Below are positions 1-7,855 of a stretch of DNA of 34,528 nucleotides, in pieces; the first letter of the stretch is position 1, and every line of letters begins with the position of its first letter. Source of the DNA: Candidatus Bathyarchaeota archaeon (GTDB taxonomy: Archaea > Thermoproteota > Bathyarchaeia > Bathyarchaeales > DTEX01); assembly GCA_003661975.1 (NCBI GenBank), contig QMXE01000005.1, positions 1 to 34,528 of the forward strand, written 5' to 3'. The translations under genes and the position numbers were made by a program. Below the pieces are notes generated by a model that saw only the letters and a list, made by a program, of their open reading frames with translations, ran no database searches and had not been told where the DNA came from.

Positions 1-516
1 CCCGGGACTCATCTCTGTTACTCGAGTCAAATCATATATTATGTGATCTTTCGGGTTGATTTGAACGAAATAATCTATCTCATCAAACGTGATAAGTAAA
101 AACATGTTCTCCAATCTTAGATACTCGATCAACTGCTGAATCATCTCTTCTGGGCTTAGACTTCTTGTCGAGATTTTCGGAGTCAACTTTCTAATGAGAT
201 TTCGGAAGAGAACATACCGTGTAGTGCCGTCAACCTTACAATTCACATAAATATACCTTAACTTAACATTTTCCTTCTTGGCATACTCCATTATCTGCTC
301 ACCGAACCTTATAGCCGTGCATGTCTTTCCGGATCCAGTTGGACCTATCATTTGTATAAATCTTGGATAGGCACTTTTGACGTTTCTTATTATGGCACCA
401 TATATTGAGAAAAGCATGCGGAGCTGCTCCTCTCTATATGGAAGTTTTTTTGGAATGTAGTGCGGCGAGAGCTTATTTCTATCCTTAAATATTGGTCTAA
501 TTGACAACCGGATCAC
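1..516 (-). CDS. cdc6: Orc1/Cdc6-type replication initiator, N-terminal part (truncated by window edge)
   Basis: Reading the minus strand gives an open frame from a GTG at 516 to the window edge, 172 codons with no stop. About 40 residues in comes the segment HYIPKKLPYREEQL, typical of the start of archaeal Cdc6/Orc1 AAA+ proteins. A Walker A loop GPTGSGKT follows, and then a Walker B-like ITFDEID. The family binds origin recognition boxes and loads the MCM helicase. An in-frame stop lies at 541-543, so the start must be downstream of it; GTG 516 is the most upstream reasonable choice and TTG 507 is possible. The sensor motifs and the C-terminal winged-helix domain lie outside the window. The family call is firm; which Orc1 paralogue this is cannot be told. 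Confidence 0.9.
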   Translation of the reverse strand, partial: MIRLSIRPIFKDRNKLSPHYIPKKLPYREEQLRMLFSIYGAIIRNVKSAYPRFIQMIGPTGSGKTCTAIRFGEQIMEYAKKENVKLRYIYVNCKVDGTTRYVLFRNLIRKLTPKISTRSLSPEEMIQQLIEYLRLENMFLLITFDEIDYFVQINPKDHIIYDLTRVTEMSPG

Positions 517-675
517 CCTATCTTCTAGTGCTTCAGAATATTATCCCCTACTCAAGTGTAGATATCCCAAAATAAGTATCTAACCCTCATTGATCTTCAA
601 TTCGCAACCTGCCAAAAAAGGTATATCATCATTCTCCATGTCTTAAGTATCGAGGATCCCTTAGGGGAAATAATT
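517..675. other. Intergenic region upstream of cdc6 with inverted CCCCTA motifs; possible origin-proximal sequence
   Basis: This AT-rich stretch lies between the divergent cdc6 and the broken secreted-protein gene. TATCCCCTA at about 541-549 and TTAGGGGAAATA at about 661-673 are inverted copies of a TCCCCTA-like word about 110 bases apart. Archaeal origins often sit beside cdc6 and carry inverted G-rich origin recognition boxes. I do not see a full ORB consensus, so origin function is only a possibility. Confidence 0.25.
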
Positions 676-1967
676 TTGAGAAAGATTAGATACAGCGTGT
701 TCTTTATAATTGCTTTAATAAGTGCTTGTATTCTTGTCATTCGCAAATCTTAGTATTTCAGCTCAGAATGGAAATATCCATATCTACTATGGGCATATAC
801 CCTCAAGGATATTTGTTAATGAGTTTCATGAGGATAATGGAAGATGGGAGATCCTCAAAGATACAACCGCAGATCATGGAACAATGGGGATCATCGACAT
901 CACCGACTTCACAGATGTTAAGGCATATACGCTGCCTGACAAGAGGCTTGTTAAAGAGTCTAAGATTGGAAGATATGAGAAACTCCTCGTAGATTACCTA
1001 ACGGAACGCTCTTTAAGATATGCTTAACTAAGCCCATATCTGTAATGTTAATGGGTGGAAGACTATTAGGTAAGGGTCAGCTCCAGACGAGCACATTCCT
1101 TACAAGTGTTGACGGAAGCTACGTAAGAAAGGAGTTCATTTTCTTGCAGGTTGGGCACCCATACTTCTATCCGGCCTTATGGGCTGGATGGCATTATAGG
1201 CACTTTGGTTTCTCAACGAGAGTTATGGCCCTAGAGGATTCGCACATACGTTAAAGGATGAAGATGGAAGGGTAATCATGAAATTCGACCTTAAAGCGAA
1301 TGAGGAGAAAACACTTAACGTAACACATTTCAGGGTTTATCATCTCATCTCCACGTGGAACGTGATGGTTCATTCTATTCCAGCGGGGGATCCATCTTTT
1401 ACCCAGTCGTATTTCGAGGGATTTCTTGGAAAGGTATTCTATAGAGGCTCTAATGAGCGAGCCTACTGGAAAGACCCGGCATATGAGAATCGGACATTCA
1501 TACTGACAAGCATCGAAGACAATTACATACGCGTTATTGACGTGCATAATGGAAGACTCTAAGGATAGAGGATTATCAATTCTCGGATTAAGGGCTAATC
1601 AAATAGCAGCCATATACATTCCTTCAGGGGAGAGTTACATCTTTCCCTACAAGGATACCATAGTCACAATAGACGATATTAAAATGAGACTTCACGAAGA
1701 TGAACCTTATAGGCTGAGGGAGGGGGTTTATGTGACATCAACCACAGAAAACATATTAATCGAAGTGGTAAATATGCAGAGACATCAGGGCGTAGGCACA
1801 TTTGCGGCCTGTCTACCCTCGATCCAATCCCTAGATATTACAAAGGCTTAAAGATTAAACCTCCGCTACAAGTTGAGACACAATGGAGAATGCCTTCTTG
1901 GGCGTATTATGTCATTCTGATGGCATTGACTATCATTTTAGCCGTTGCATTGAAGATCAGAAGATAA
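676..1967 (+). pseudogene. Frameshifted gene for a secreted, C-terminally membrane-anchored protein
   Basis: Successive pieces in different frames look like one protein. A TTG at 676 opens a signal-peptide-like segment (two basic residues, then FFIIALISACILV) in frame 1. The reading continues in frame 2 (722-1027), frame 1 (about 1018-1254), frame 3 (about 1230-1562), briefly frame 2 (about 1555-1590), frame 1 (about 1590-1851) and ends in frame 3. The last frame closes with a transmembrane helix (YYVILMALTIILAVAL), the basic tail KIRR and a TAA at 1965-1967. Each piece stays open and protein-like up to or past the next junction, as expected of a gene broken by about six small indels. The restored product would be about 425-430 residues, a type I membrane protein facing outside. 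I do not recognise the family. Neighbouring genes are intact over long frames, so decay is likelier than poor sequence, though read errors cannot be excluded. Confidence 0.75.
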
Positions 1968-1991
1968 CCGAATGAAGAATGGTAAATTGTT

Positions 1992-2732
1992 TTATGGTTC
2001 AAGCGGTTCTACATGCACTGCACGGGGAATCGTAAGCGTTTTAGGCCTTTTAATAGGCGCCGCCCATCTAACAGCATTCTCGATCACCAATAAGACCTTT
2101 TCATTGTGATAAATTGGATAGGTCTCATGTCCCGGTCTGAAATAGAAGATCTTCCCACGTCCACGATAAAAGCAACATCCGCTTCTGAAGACTTCTCCTC
2201 CCTTAAACCAGCTTATGAAAACCAGCTCGTCCGGATTTGGAATATCAAAGAATTCGCCGTACATTTCGGTCTTTTCGATCTCAAAGTAATCTCCAATCCC
2301 CTCAGCTATCGGATGTCCAGGTGAGACTACCCATAGGCGCTCCTTCTCTCCATCCTCCCTCCATCTGAGGCTACAACTCGTTCCCATCAATTTCCTAAAA
2401 ATCTTAGAGTAATGCGCCGAATGTAGCACTATAAGGCCCATACCATCGCACATAATCCTATTATATACCCTCTCTACCACTTCATCGCTTACCTTATCAT
2501 GAGCGGCATGTCCCCACCAAATCAGCACATCAGTATTTCTGAGAACTTCATCTGTTAAGCCATGCTGAGGCTCATCTAGAGTCGCCGTTTTCACTTCAAT
2601 ATTAGGCTTCTGACTCAAGTATTCAGCGATAGCTCCATGAATCCCCTTAGGATATATCGCTGCTACCCTTTCATCTTCTCTTTCATGAATAAATTCATTC
2701 CAAACCGTAACGCGAATCTTATCTCTGTTCAT
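1992..2732 (-). CDS. ThuA-like domain protein (trehalose-utilisation family)
   Basis: The 246-residue protein reads as a ThuA-family alpha/beta fold related to class I glutamine amidotransferases. Visible features are an N-terminal strand IRVTVWNEF, the segment [12 protein letters not shown], a [12 protein letters not shown] turn in the position of the amidotransferase nucleophile elbow, and a C-terminal [19 protein letters not shown]. No Cys sits at the usual nucleophile place, as is common in ThuA proteins. The family is linked to sugar (trehalose and related) metabolism in bacteria but the reaction is not well defined. ATG 2732 is the start. It converges on the broken secreted-protein gene and diverges from rpl15e, so no operon partner supports a specific role. 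Confidence 0.8.
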   Translation of the reverse strand: MNRDKIRVTVWNEFIHEREDERVAAIYPKGIHGAIAEYLSQKPNIEVKTATLDEPQHGLTDEVLRNTDVLIWWGHAAHDKVSDEVVERVYNRIMCDGMGLIVLHSAHYSKIFRKLMGTSCSLRWREDGEKERLWVVSPGHPIAEGIGDYFEIEKTEMYGEFFDIPNPDELVFISWFKGGEVFRSGCCFYRGRGKIFYFRPGHETYPIYHNEKVLLVIENAVRWAAPIKRPKTLTIPRAVHVEPLEP

Positions 2733-2813
2733 GCCAATTCCCCAGATATCTAATTGATAGGACAGATAATATTTTTATGCCTAAATGTCTTTTCTCGTCT
2801 CTTAAAAACGGAA

Positions 2814-2823
2814 GATATAAATT
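2814..2823 (+). promoter_or_regulatory. Probable TATA box for rpl15e
   Basis: GATATAAATT lies 42 bases before the rpl15e ATG. A start site about 25 bases downstream would give a leader of about 20 bases containing GAGG, which is the normal archaeal layout. Confidence 0.5.
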
Positions 2824-2864
2824 TGATGATCATTTAAATTGGAGTGCTTCGAGGCGAAAGGATC

Positions 2865-3362
2865 ATGGCATATAAGTATCTGGCTGAGGCTTGGAAGAGG
2901 CCGGATGCATCATACATTAAAGAGTTAATGCAAAAAAGGGTGATTGAGTGGCGGAAACAGCCGGCGATAGTTAGGATTGATAAGCCAACAAGAATTGATA
3001 GGGCGAGGAGACTCGGATATAAAGATAAGCCCGGATACGTTGTTGTCAGGGTTAGGGTCAGAAGGGGAGGATTGAGTAAGCAGCGCCCAAGAGCGGGACG
3101 TCGACAGAAAAGAATGGGCGTGAAGAAATATAAACCCGCCAAGAGCCTCAGACTCATCGCTGAAGAAAGAGCCGCAAGGAAATATCCAAACCTTGAGGTT
3201 CTCAATTCCTATTGGGTCTGGGAGGATGGTCGATCAAAATGGTTTGAGGTCATACTCGTTGATAGAACATTACTGCCTGATCTTCGCCTCGGCAAAGGCA
3301 GAGGACGAGTATTCAGAGGACTAACAAGTGCCGGAAGGAAAGTCCGAGGGCTGATGGCTTAA
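2865..3362 (+). CDS. rpl15e: Large ribosomal subunit protein L15e (eL15)
   Basis: The product is the archaeal/eukaryotic 50S protein eL15, which binds 23S rRNA. Family hallmarks are the N-terminal [13 protein letters not shown], then [10 protein letters not shown], a basic central stretch rich in RVRVRRGG, and near the end [21 protein letters not shown] 2865 is chosen because family members begin exactly there; the in-frame GTG at 2844 would add seven unrelated residues. The 165 residues make it shorter than the roughly 190 I recall for many archaeal eL15 proteins, because it stops just after RGLMA and lacks the usual basic tail. It faces thuA on one side and meets pdaD tail to tail, 3 bases apart. 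Confidence 0.96.
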   Translation: MAYKYLAEAWKRPDASYIKELMQKRVIEWRKQPAIVRIDKPTRIDRARRLGYKDKPGYVVVRVRVRRGGLSKQRPRAGRRQKRMGVKKYKPAKSLRLIAEERAARKYPNLEVLNSYWVWEDGRSKWFEVILVDRTLLPDLRLGKGRGRVFRGLTSAGRKVRGLMA

Positions 3363-3365
3363 CGC

Positions 3366-3839
3366 TTAGAAAAGATATACGAGCGCAACGACCACGCATC
3401 CGTAGCTTCCCTTTGGAACATCCAAAGTCTCAATTTTATATTTGACGTTTCGAAGCCTTATTCCCCTCACATTCGCCATCTCATGAATCCTCTCCAGTAG
3501 GATCTTCCTCGTGACAGATTCATCCATACTTCCATATGCTTCAGCCACAATCCCGAAGCCTTCCTTCTCAGCGAAGCCCCATGCTATTCCAGCGCTTATC
3601 TTCCCATTCCTTCCATAAGCCTTCGATAAGACAGTATATGTTATGCTTCCAACGGGAATATCTCTTGGAGGGACCTCCCTGCAATTCGGCGGGATTATAG
3701 AGCTCACCTCGACTAGATTACAATTTGCTATTCCAGCATCTTTTAATGCATTATCAAATGCATTAAGTTCTGAAAATTTTCCGATAGCCTTTCCTCCGGT
3801 TACGAAGAACCCCTTGGGTATTAAAGTTCGCATTTCCAT
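3366..3839 (-). CDS. pdaD: Pyruvoyl-dependent arginine decarboxylase
   Basis: PdaD turns arginine into agmatine, the precursor of archaeal polyamines and of agmatidine in tRNA-Ile. The proenzyme cleaves itself between two serines to create a pyruvoyl group. Here the site is VEVSSIIPP, with the Ser pair at residues 46-47 and the conserved Asn five residues before it. GFAEKEG carries the expected catalytic Glu. The 157-residue length suits the family. ATG 3839 is preferred because a GAGG lies five bases upstream; GTG 3845, ATG 3842 and ATG 3833 are in frame. It is a single gene converging on rpl15e. Many Crenarchaeota use a different arginine decarboxylase evolved from S-adenosylmethionine decarboxylase, so this gene is a useful lineage marker. 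Confidence 0.95.
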   Translation of the reverse strand: MEMRTLIPKGFFVTGGKAIGKFSELNAFDNALKDAGIANCNLVEVSSIIPPNCREVPPRDIPVGSITYTVLSKAYGRNGKISAGIAWGFAEKEGFGIVAEAYGSMDESVTRKILLERIHEMANVRGIRLRNVKYKIETLDVPKGSYGCVVVALVYLF

Positions 3840-3944
3840 CATCACCTCTTAGAATTTAGCAAACACTAGCATTATGAAAAATCAGAATTAATAAAAGTCT
3901 CTATGCTCATAAGAAAAGAACAGGGTTAAGGACGTGAAGCGCTA

Positions 3945-4388
3945 GTGGTAAGGAAGAGGGTAGCCTCTATCGAGATAAGCATATTCGCACATGCAACTGA
4001 GGATCCCGAGAAAGTTAAGAGGGCATTCCATAATATTCTACCACCAAACAAAACTGAAGAAGTTATACTTCATAAAAGCGTTCTGAAGGGGGAATATGGA
4101 AATCCAATAATTTATTACAGGGCGAGAATAACAAAGCCTGAAATAACCGAGGCTCTTTTGAGGAGAATAGGCGATAATCTTCCACTGCACGATAAAAAGG
4201 CTCTGAACTCCGAATTCGGCAGGCGATTGGACAGGGGAAAACTTTACATAAGACTTGATAAGCAGGCCGCTTACATGGAGAGATATAGGCTTTGCAATAC
4301 CGATCCGATACACTTGAAGATAAGATTCAAAACTTCAAAGATTAATGAGATAAAACAGATATGTAGGGAGTTAGGGATGTTGCCGTGA
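3945..4388 (+). CDS. COG1325/DUF54 RNA-binding protein, exosome-linked
   Basis: The 147-residue protein matches the archaeal COG1325 family, often labelled predicted exosome subunit or RNA-binding protein. Recognisable parts are IEISIFAHATEDPEKV at the N terminus, the central NPIIYYRARI, and the C-terminal half DKQAAYMERYRL followed by IHLKIRF. The start is GTG 3945. The last bases overlap the next gene by 4 (GTGA), so it is co-translated with the RNase P protein Rpp30 and then Pop5. The same order is seen near the archaeal exosome superoperon, which supports a role in RNA processing. The exosome core genes rrp4, rrp41 and rrp42 are not in the window. Its biochemical function is not established. 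Confidence 0.88.
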   Translation: MVRKRVASIEISIFAHATEDPEKVKRAFHNILPPNKTEEVILHKSVLKGEYGNPIIYYRARITKPEITEALLRRIGDNLPLHDKKALNSEFGRRLDRGKLYIRLDKQAAYMERYRLCNTDPIHLKIRFKTSKINEIKQICRELGMLP

Positions 4389-5122
4389 AGGGCTTCATTG
4401 ACCTACACCTCCGCCCAAACCTCGAAGAACGCGTCGAGATCGAACGTATCATTAAGAGAGCTGCTGAGCTAGGGTATAGGGCTGTTGGAGTATCACTCCC
4501 CCAAGAGAAACTTCAAGAGAGAGCGAGGGAAATACGTAAAATTTGCAGTGATTTAGACATAGACTTCATTAGCAGGATAGATTTGGAGCCGCGGAATTCC
4601 CTGGAACTCTTGAGGAGCTTAAGGTTTTTGAGGAGGAGAGTAGAGGTGATCGCCGTTAAATGCCTGTCTAAGAGCGTCGCTAGGCAGGCGGCTAAGGATA
4701 GAAGAGTCGATATACTATCCTTCTCCCCAATAGATTTGAGGAGAAGATTCTTCGATTCGGCTGAAGCCGAGCTCGCATCAAAAACTCAAGTCTCACTTGA
4801 GTTTGATATGGCTCCGCTTTTATATTTACATGGAAATCAAAGGATCAATCTATTATGGAAGATGAGGATAGAGACTATAATAGCGAGGAAATTTGATGTG
4901 CCAATCGTCCTTTCTAGTGGTGTAAGCGAAGCATGGCTATTGAGGAAGCCAGAGGATTACGCTTCACTTGGATATCTTTTTGGATTAGATCTTGAGAATG
5001 CAAAGAAGGCAATCTCTGAGAACCCAAAGAAAATAGTTGAGCGGAACAGGAGGAAGCTCAGTCCGAATTACGTCGCTCCAGGCATTTACGTGATTAGGAG
5101 AGGGAAAGATTGCCCAAAATAG
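4385..5122 (+). CDS. rnp3: RNase P protein component 3 (Rpp30)
   Basis: Rpp30 is a TIM-barrel-like protein subunit of archaeal RNase P, which trims the 5' leader from pre-tRNA; it pairs with Pop5 to activate the RNA catalytic domain. The sequence shows the PHP-like opening GFIDLHLRP, repeated barrel-type strands (RAVGVSLP, DFISRIDLEP, VEVIAVKC, VDILSFSP), the later LEFDMAPLL and the final helix region IVLSSGVSEAW. At 245 residues it is a little longer than the roughly 200-230 I recall for the family. It starts at a GTG inside the stop of the upstream gene and overlaps Pop5 by 13 bases. That tight coupling fits the known Rpp30-Pop5 heterodimer. Confidence 0.93.
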   Translation: MKGFIDLHLRPNLEERVEIERIIKRAAELGYRAVGVSLPQEKLQERAREIRKICSDLDIDFISRIDLEPRNSLELLRSLRFLRRRVEVIAVKCLSKSVARQAAKDRRVDILSFSPIDLRRRFFDSAEAELASKTQVSLEFDMAPLLYLHGNQRINLLWKMRIETIIARKFDVPIVLSSGVSEAWLLRKPEDYASLGYLFGLDLENAKKAISENPKKIVERNRRKLSPNYVAPGIYVIRRGKDCPK

Positions 5123-5430
5123 TCAGGAGACGATATATTGCCGTTAGAATTGATAGTGACCAGACAATAGAAAGAAAGGATTTCATACGTGCAGTATGGA
5201 GTAGCATCCTCAGACTTTTTGGAGAGTACGGCGCAAGCCAAACGGAATTGAAGATGATAGACTATGATCCCACAAAAGGATTAGCAGTACTCCGCTGCAG
5301 CCATAAGGCTTTACCCATGATTAAAGCTTCAATTCCATGCATCACGCATATAGGAGCATCTCCAGTCACCATTCACGTGGAAAGAGTCTCCGGAACATTA
5401 AAGGCATTAAGAAGAAAGCTTTCTATATAA
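5110..5430 (+). CDS. rnp2: RNase P protein component 2 (Pop5)
   Basis: Pop5 is the partner of Rpp30 in archaeal RNase P and has an RNA-recognition-like fold. The 106-residue product shows RRRYIAVRID near the N terminus, the middle segment KDFIRAVWSSILRLFGEYGAS, and GLAVLRCSHKALPMIKASI, all typical of the family. The start is a TTG at 5110, inside rnp3; this start is needed to keep the family's N-terminal strand. It ends the three-gene run COG1325-rnp3-rnp2 and converges on aspS 70 bases away. Confidence 0.9.
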   Translation: MPKIVRRRYIAVRIDSDQTIERKDFIRAVWSSILRLFGEYGASQTELKMIDYDPTKGLAVLRCSHKALPMIKASIPCITHIGASPVTIHVERVSGTLKALRRKLSI

Positions 5431-5500
5431 ACTTAGTAAAGAATTTTTTCTGCGGTGAAGTCACATCTGATCTCTGTCTCTCGAGAAGCGATTCCGTTTT

Positions 5501-6820
5501 TTATGGAGTTAATCTGAACCTGTCTCTTGGGAAGAGAACGACCTCCCTGATATTTTTTATTCCAGTAAGCATCATGATCAGTCTTTCCAGACCTATTGCC
5601 CATCCAGCATGCGGAGGCATACCGTAATCAAATGATTGAAGGTGATACTTGAAGGATTCTGGATGCAATCCCTGCTCCTTCAATCTCTTCATAAGAAGAT
5701 CCTTCTTATGAACTCTCGTTCCACCCGAAGCTATCTCTATCCAGCTCCACATTAGATCGAATCCTTCACTTATCTCCGGATTATCATCTTTAGGTTTGAT
5801 GTAAAACGGTTTGAGTCTCGTCGGCCAGTCAATTATGAAATAAAAGTATGGATGAACCTTTCCTAGGGCTCTATATCCCATTGTTGGTATATCTTCACCC
5901 CACTCTAACTTTATGCCTAACTCTCTAAGCTCATCCAAGACCTCATCATAGGTTAATCTCTTCAGCGGAAGCTTGGGAACCTCAACATTATGATTAAGAA
6001 CCTCCAGTTCCTCCTTGCATTTTTCACGCACAACCCTGCATATAAACTGCATAAGTTCCTCGGCAAGTCTCATCACATCCTCAGCCGTGACAAATGCCTC
6101 TTCAATATCGATCGATATAAACTCCGTTATGTGCCGCCTAGTATGAGATTTTTCAGCCCTATATGCAGGTCCTATCTCATATACCTTCTCAAAATCTATG
6201 ATGAGCTCCTCCTTATACAGTTGGGGGCTCTGCGCGAGAAAGGCTTCACGCTCAAAATAGATTACTGGAAAGAGAGCTGCTCCTCCCTCGGTAGCCGAGG
6301 CTATTATCTTTGGCGTATTCACCTCCAAAAATCCCCTCTTTGACAGAAAATTCCGAGTAGCCTCAAGCACTACATGGCGAATCTTGAATATCGCTTGGGA
6401 TCTATCACTACGCAAATCTAGGACTCTAGCGTCCAATCTGACATCTATATCCGCTGGCGTCCTGCCGGTAACGTCTATTGGAAGCGGATGCTTCGCGATC
6501 CCAAGAACCTTAATCTCTTTGGGTATTATTTCAACTCCTCTCGGAGCCTTCTCCATACCCCTAACAATTCCCTTTATAGCTATACAGTCCTGTCTATGGA
6601 GGGAACTAGACTTCCTAAGAGCCTCCTCATCGACTTTAGATTCTGGAATTGTAATCTGAACCTTACCGAGCCTATCCTGGAGAACTATGAACCTTATGCC
6701 TCCGAGATCACGAATTTCACGTATCCATCCCATCACGATTACTTCTTGCCCATCTAATTCTGGCGTTATATCCGCCGTGTAATGTGTTCTCCGCCAGTCT
6801 CCTAAATCATCGATCTCCAT
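5501..6820 (-). CDS. aspS: Aspartyl-tRNA synthetase, archaeal type, probably non-discriminating
   Basis: This class II synthetase charges tRNA-Asp. Residues 1-105 form the OB-fold anticodon domain (RTHYTADI, VMGWIREIRDLGG). The catalytic core has motif 2 around YRAEKSHTRRHITEF and motif 3 as GLERLIMML near the C terminus. The 439-residue length and the lack of bacterial insertions mark it as archaeal. By my alignment to the Thermococcus enzyme, Pro93 lies where Lys85 of that discriminating enzyme sits, and Arg34 replaces its Trp26. A proline in this loop is reported to be characteristic of AspRS that also recognises tRNA-Asn, so Asn-tRNA may be made by amidation here. ATG 6820 is the start. 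It is last in the minus-strand run alba-KH-aspS, with a 34-base gap to the KH gene. Confidence 0.96.
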   Translation of the reverse strand: MEIDDLGDWRRTHYTADITPELDGQEVIVMGWIREIRDLGGIRFIVLQDRLGKVQITIPESKVDEEALRKSSSLHRQDCIAIKGIVRGMEKAPRGVEIIPKEIKVLGIAKHPLPIDVTGRTPADIDVRLDARVLDLRSDRSQAIFKIRHVVLEATRNFLSKRGFLEVNTPKIIASATEGGAALFPVIYFEREAFLAQSPQLYKEELIIDFEKVYEIGPAYRAEKSHTRRHITEFISIDIEEAFVTAEDVMRLAEELMQFICRVVREKCKEELEVLNHNVEVPKLPLKRLTYDEVLDELRELGIKLEWGEDIPTMGYRALGKVHPYFYFIIDWPTRLKPFYIKPKDDNPEISEGFDLMWSWIEIASGGTRVHKKDLLMKRLKEQGLHPESFKYHLQSFDYGMPPHAGWAIGLERLIMMLTGIKNIREVVLFPRDRFRLTP

Positions 6821-6854
6821 CTGCAGGTAGCTCCGATAATCTTTTCATGCCTTA

Positions 6855-7364
6855 TTAAGCTGCAAACTCAACTCTTAGTATCATACCCCTCGATTCCTTT
6901 GCGATCTCCTTTAACGCATCGATATACTTCATATACTTCTTTTTTCCTTTCCCCTTTAAGATAACTCTTGTCTCGATCGTTCCGTCTGGAAGCCAAATAT
7001 GATTTATTGTCAAGATATCTAACGGGGCAAACAAGTCTTCCAAAAACTTTCTTTCATCTGATTTATACTCTAAAACCCTAACTGTCCTCTTCGTCTTCTC
7101 CTCTAACACCTTAATTATCTTTCCGCCGTGACTTAAAATACGTGGGATATCTCCCCGCCCAACAAAAATCGCCAAAACACCATCTGATTCTATGGATTTA
7201 TGAAAGTATACATCTTGTAGTGAAGGATACATCTTTTCCAGAGAAAGGAGTATCCTCCCTATCTTTAGGTCTAGCTGACTTACCTTACCACTCTCAACCT
7301 TCTTCTTACATTTCGGACATAGGATCCCGCTTTTTAAGCAAAACTGACATAACTCCGTTCTCAC
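6855..7364 (-). CDS. Zinc-ribbon and KH-domain RNA-binding protein (NusA-like)
   Basis: The 169-residue protein opens with a small zinc ribbon, CQFC at residues 6-9 and CPKC at 16-19. Next comes a helical linker (DLKIGRILLSLEKMYP). A KH fold with a GxxG-type loop follows (IPRILSHGGKIIKVLEEK). The remaining part (LDILTINHIWLPDG and the C terminus) resembles a second alpha/beta module. Archaeal relatives are annotated as NusA-like or KH proteins; binding RNA is the likely activity, but a role in transcription termination is only by analogy. GTG 7364 is the start. It lies between alba and aspS with gaps of 60 and 34 bases, so the three are probably co-transcribed. Confidence 0.8.
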   Translation of the reverse strand: MRTELCQFCLKSGILCPKCKKKVESGKVSQLDLKIGRILLSLEKMYPSLQDVYFHKSIESDGVLAIFVGRGDIPRILSHGGKIIKVLEEKTKRTVRVLEYKSDERKFLEDLFAPLDILTINHIWLPDGTIETRVILKGKGKKKYMKYIDALKEIAKESRGMILRVEFAA

Positions 7365-7424
7365 CTACTCTTGATCCCTCCAAAATAAAGGAGGTGGGAC
7401 GAACTTTAATGTGCACTGCACCTC

Positions 7425-7700
7425 CTATCGAGTCAATACTATCTCTATTGTGCTGACATTGGTTATGTTGCCGTCTTCCTCGCTCTTCAGCTCTTCCGTG
7501 CCAATCGTGATCTTTCCGACCTTAACGTCCGGTAGGAATCTCCTTCTAGTTATCTCGGCTACGTCTACTGCTCTGCTTATTGCTCTTCCTCTGGCTTTTA
7601 TGCTAACTTCTTTTGCTCCGCTGTGGAATAGTGTTATGCATGCTAGGACGTAATTCATTATTGGCTTTTTACCAATAAGCACAGAGTTCGCCTCAGACAT
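7425..7700 (-). CDS. albA: Alba-family DNA/RNA-binding protein
   Basis: Alba is a small dimeric protein that coats archaeal DNA and also binds RNA. The 91-residue product has the typical opening [19 protein letters not shown], the central [26 protein letters not shown] with the basic DNA-binding surface, and the C-terminal hairpin [10 protein letters not shown] followed by VSTIEIVL. The lysine (K11) in IGKKP is at the position acetylated or trimethylated in some archaea. ATG 7700 is preceded by GGGGAGTGAGGCGAT, an extended match to the 16S 3' end. It heads the minus-strand run with the KH gene and aspS and is divergent from rpl40e. Confidence 0.96.
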   Translation of the reverse strand: MSEANSVLIGKKPIMNYVLACITLFHSGAKEVSIKARGRAISRAVDVAEITRRRFLPDVKVGKITIGTEELKSEEDGNITNVSTIEIVLTR

Positions 7701-7729
7701 TTCTTATCGCCTCACTCCCCAATTATATG

Positions 7730-7744
7730 TAACTTTTGAAGTTA
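7730..7744. repeat. Inverted repeat TAACTT-TTG-AAGTTA in the alba promoter/leader
   Basis: Six-base arms TAACTT and AAGTTA are separated by TTG. Reading on the minus strand, a TATA-like GATATTTATT at 7761-7770 would place the alba start site near 7740, so the repeat would overlap it. It could be a repressor operator or a short leader hairpin; chance occurrence is possible for 6-base arms. Confidence 0.35.
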
Positions 7745-7773
7745 TTGCTCTATAACCACTAATAAATATCTTG

Positions 7774-7784
7774 CGGTATAAAAA
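7774..7784 (+). promoter_or_regulatory. Probable TATA box for rpl40e
   Basis: CGGTATAAAAA is the strongest TATA-like element before rpl40e. A start site about 25 bases downstream would fall near 7807, at the left arm of the inverted repeat at 7807-7830. Confidence 0.4.
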
Positions 7785-7806
7785 GACTATTATTCATTTG
7801 CATCGA

Positions 7807-7830
7807 CCAAAACAAATATATCTGTTTTGG
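7807..7830. promoter_or_regulatory. Perfect 8-base inverted repeat before rpl40e (operator or leader hairpin)
   Basis: CCAAAACA and TGTTTTGG are perfect inverted copies around the 8-base centre AATATATC. CGAC on the left and GTCG on the right extend the symmetry with a 2-base bulge. If transcription starts from the TATA box at 7774-7784, the repeat becomes a hairpin at the 5' end of the rpl40e message. If the AT-rich centre itself acts as a TATA element, the arms flank it like an operator. Either layout suggests regulation. Confidence 0.45.
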
Positions 7831-7855
7831 CGTCGAGTATATTGAGGGATGCTAA

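Noticed and set aside
517-675. True origin recognition boxes
   Set aside because: Only short inverted CCCCTA words are present; the rest of the known ORB consensus is missing, so I list it only as a weak possibility.
722-1851. Four separate small hypothetical genes in the region after cdc6
   Set aside because: The pieces run in consecutive frames, together give a signal peptide, body and membrane anchor, and the internal ones lack good ribosome binding sites, so one broken gene explains them better.
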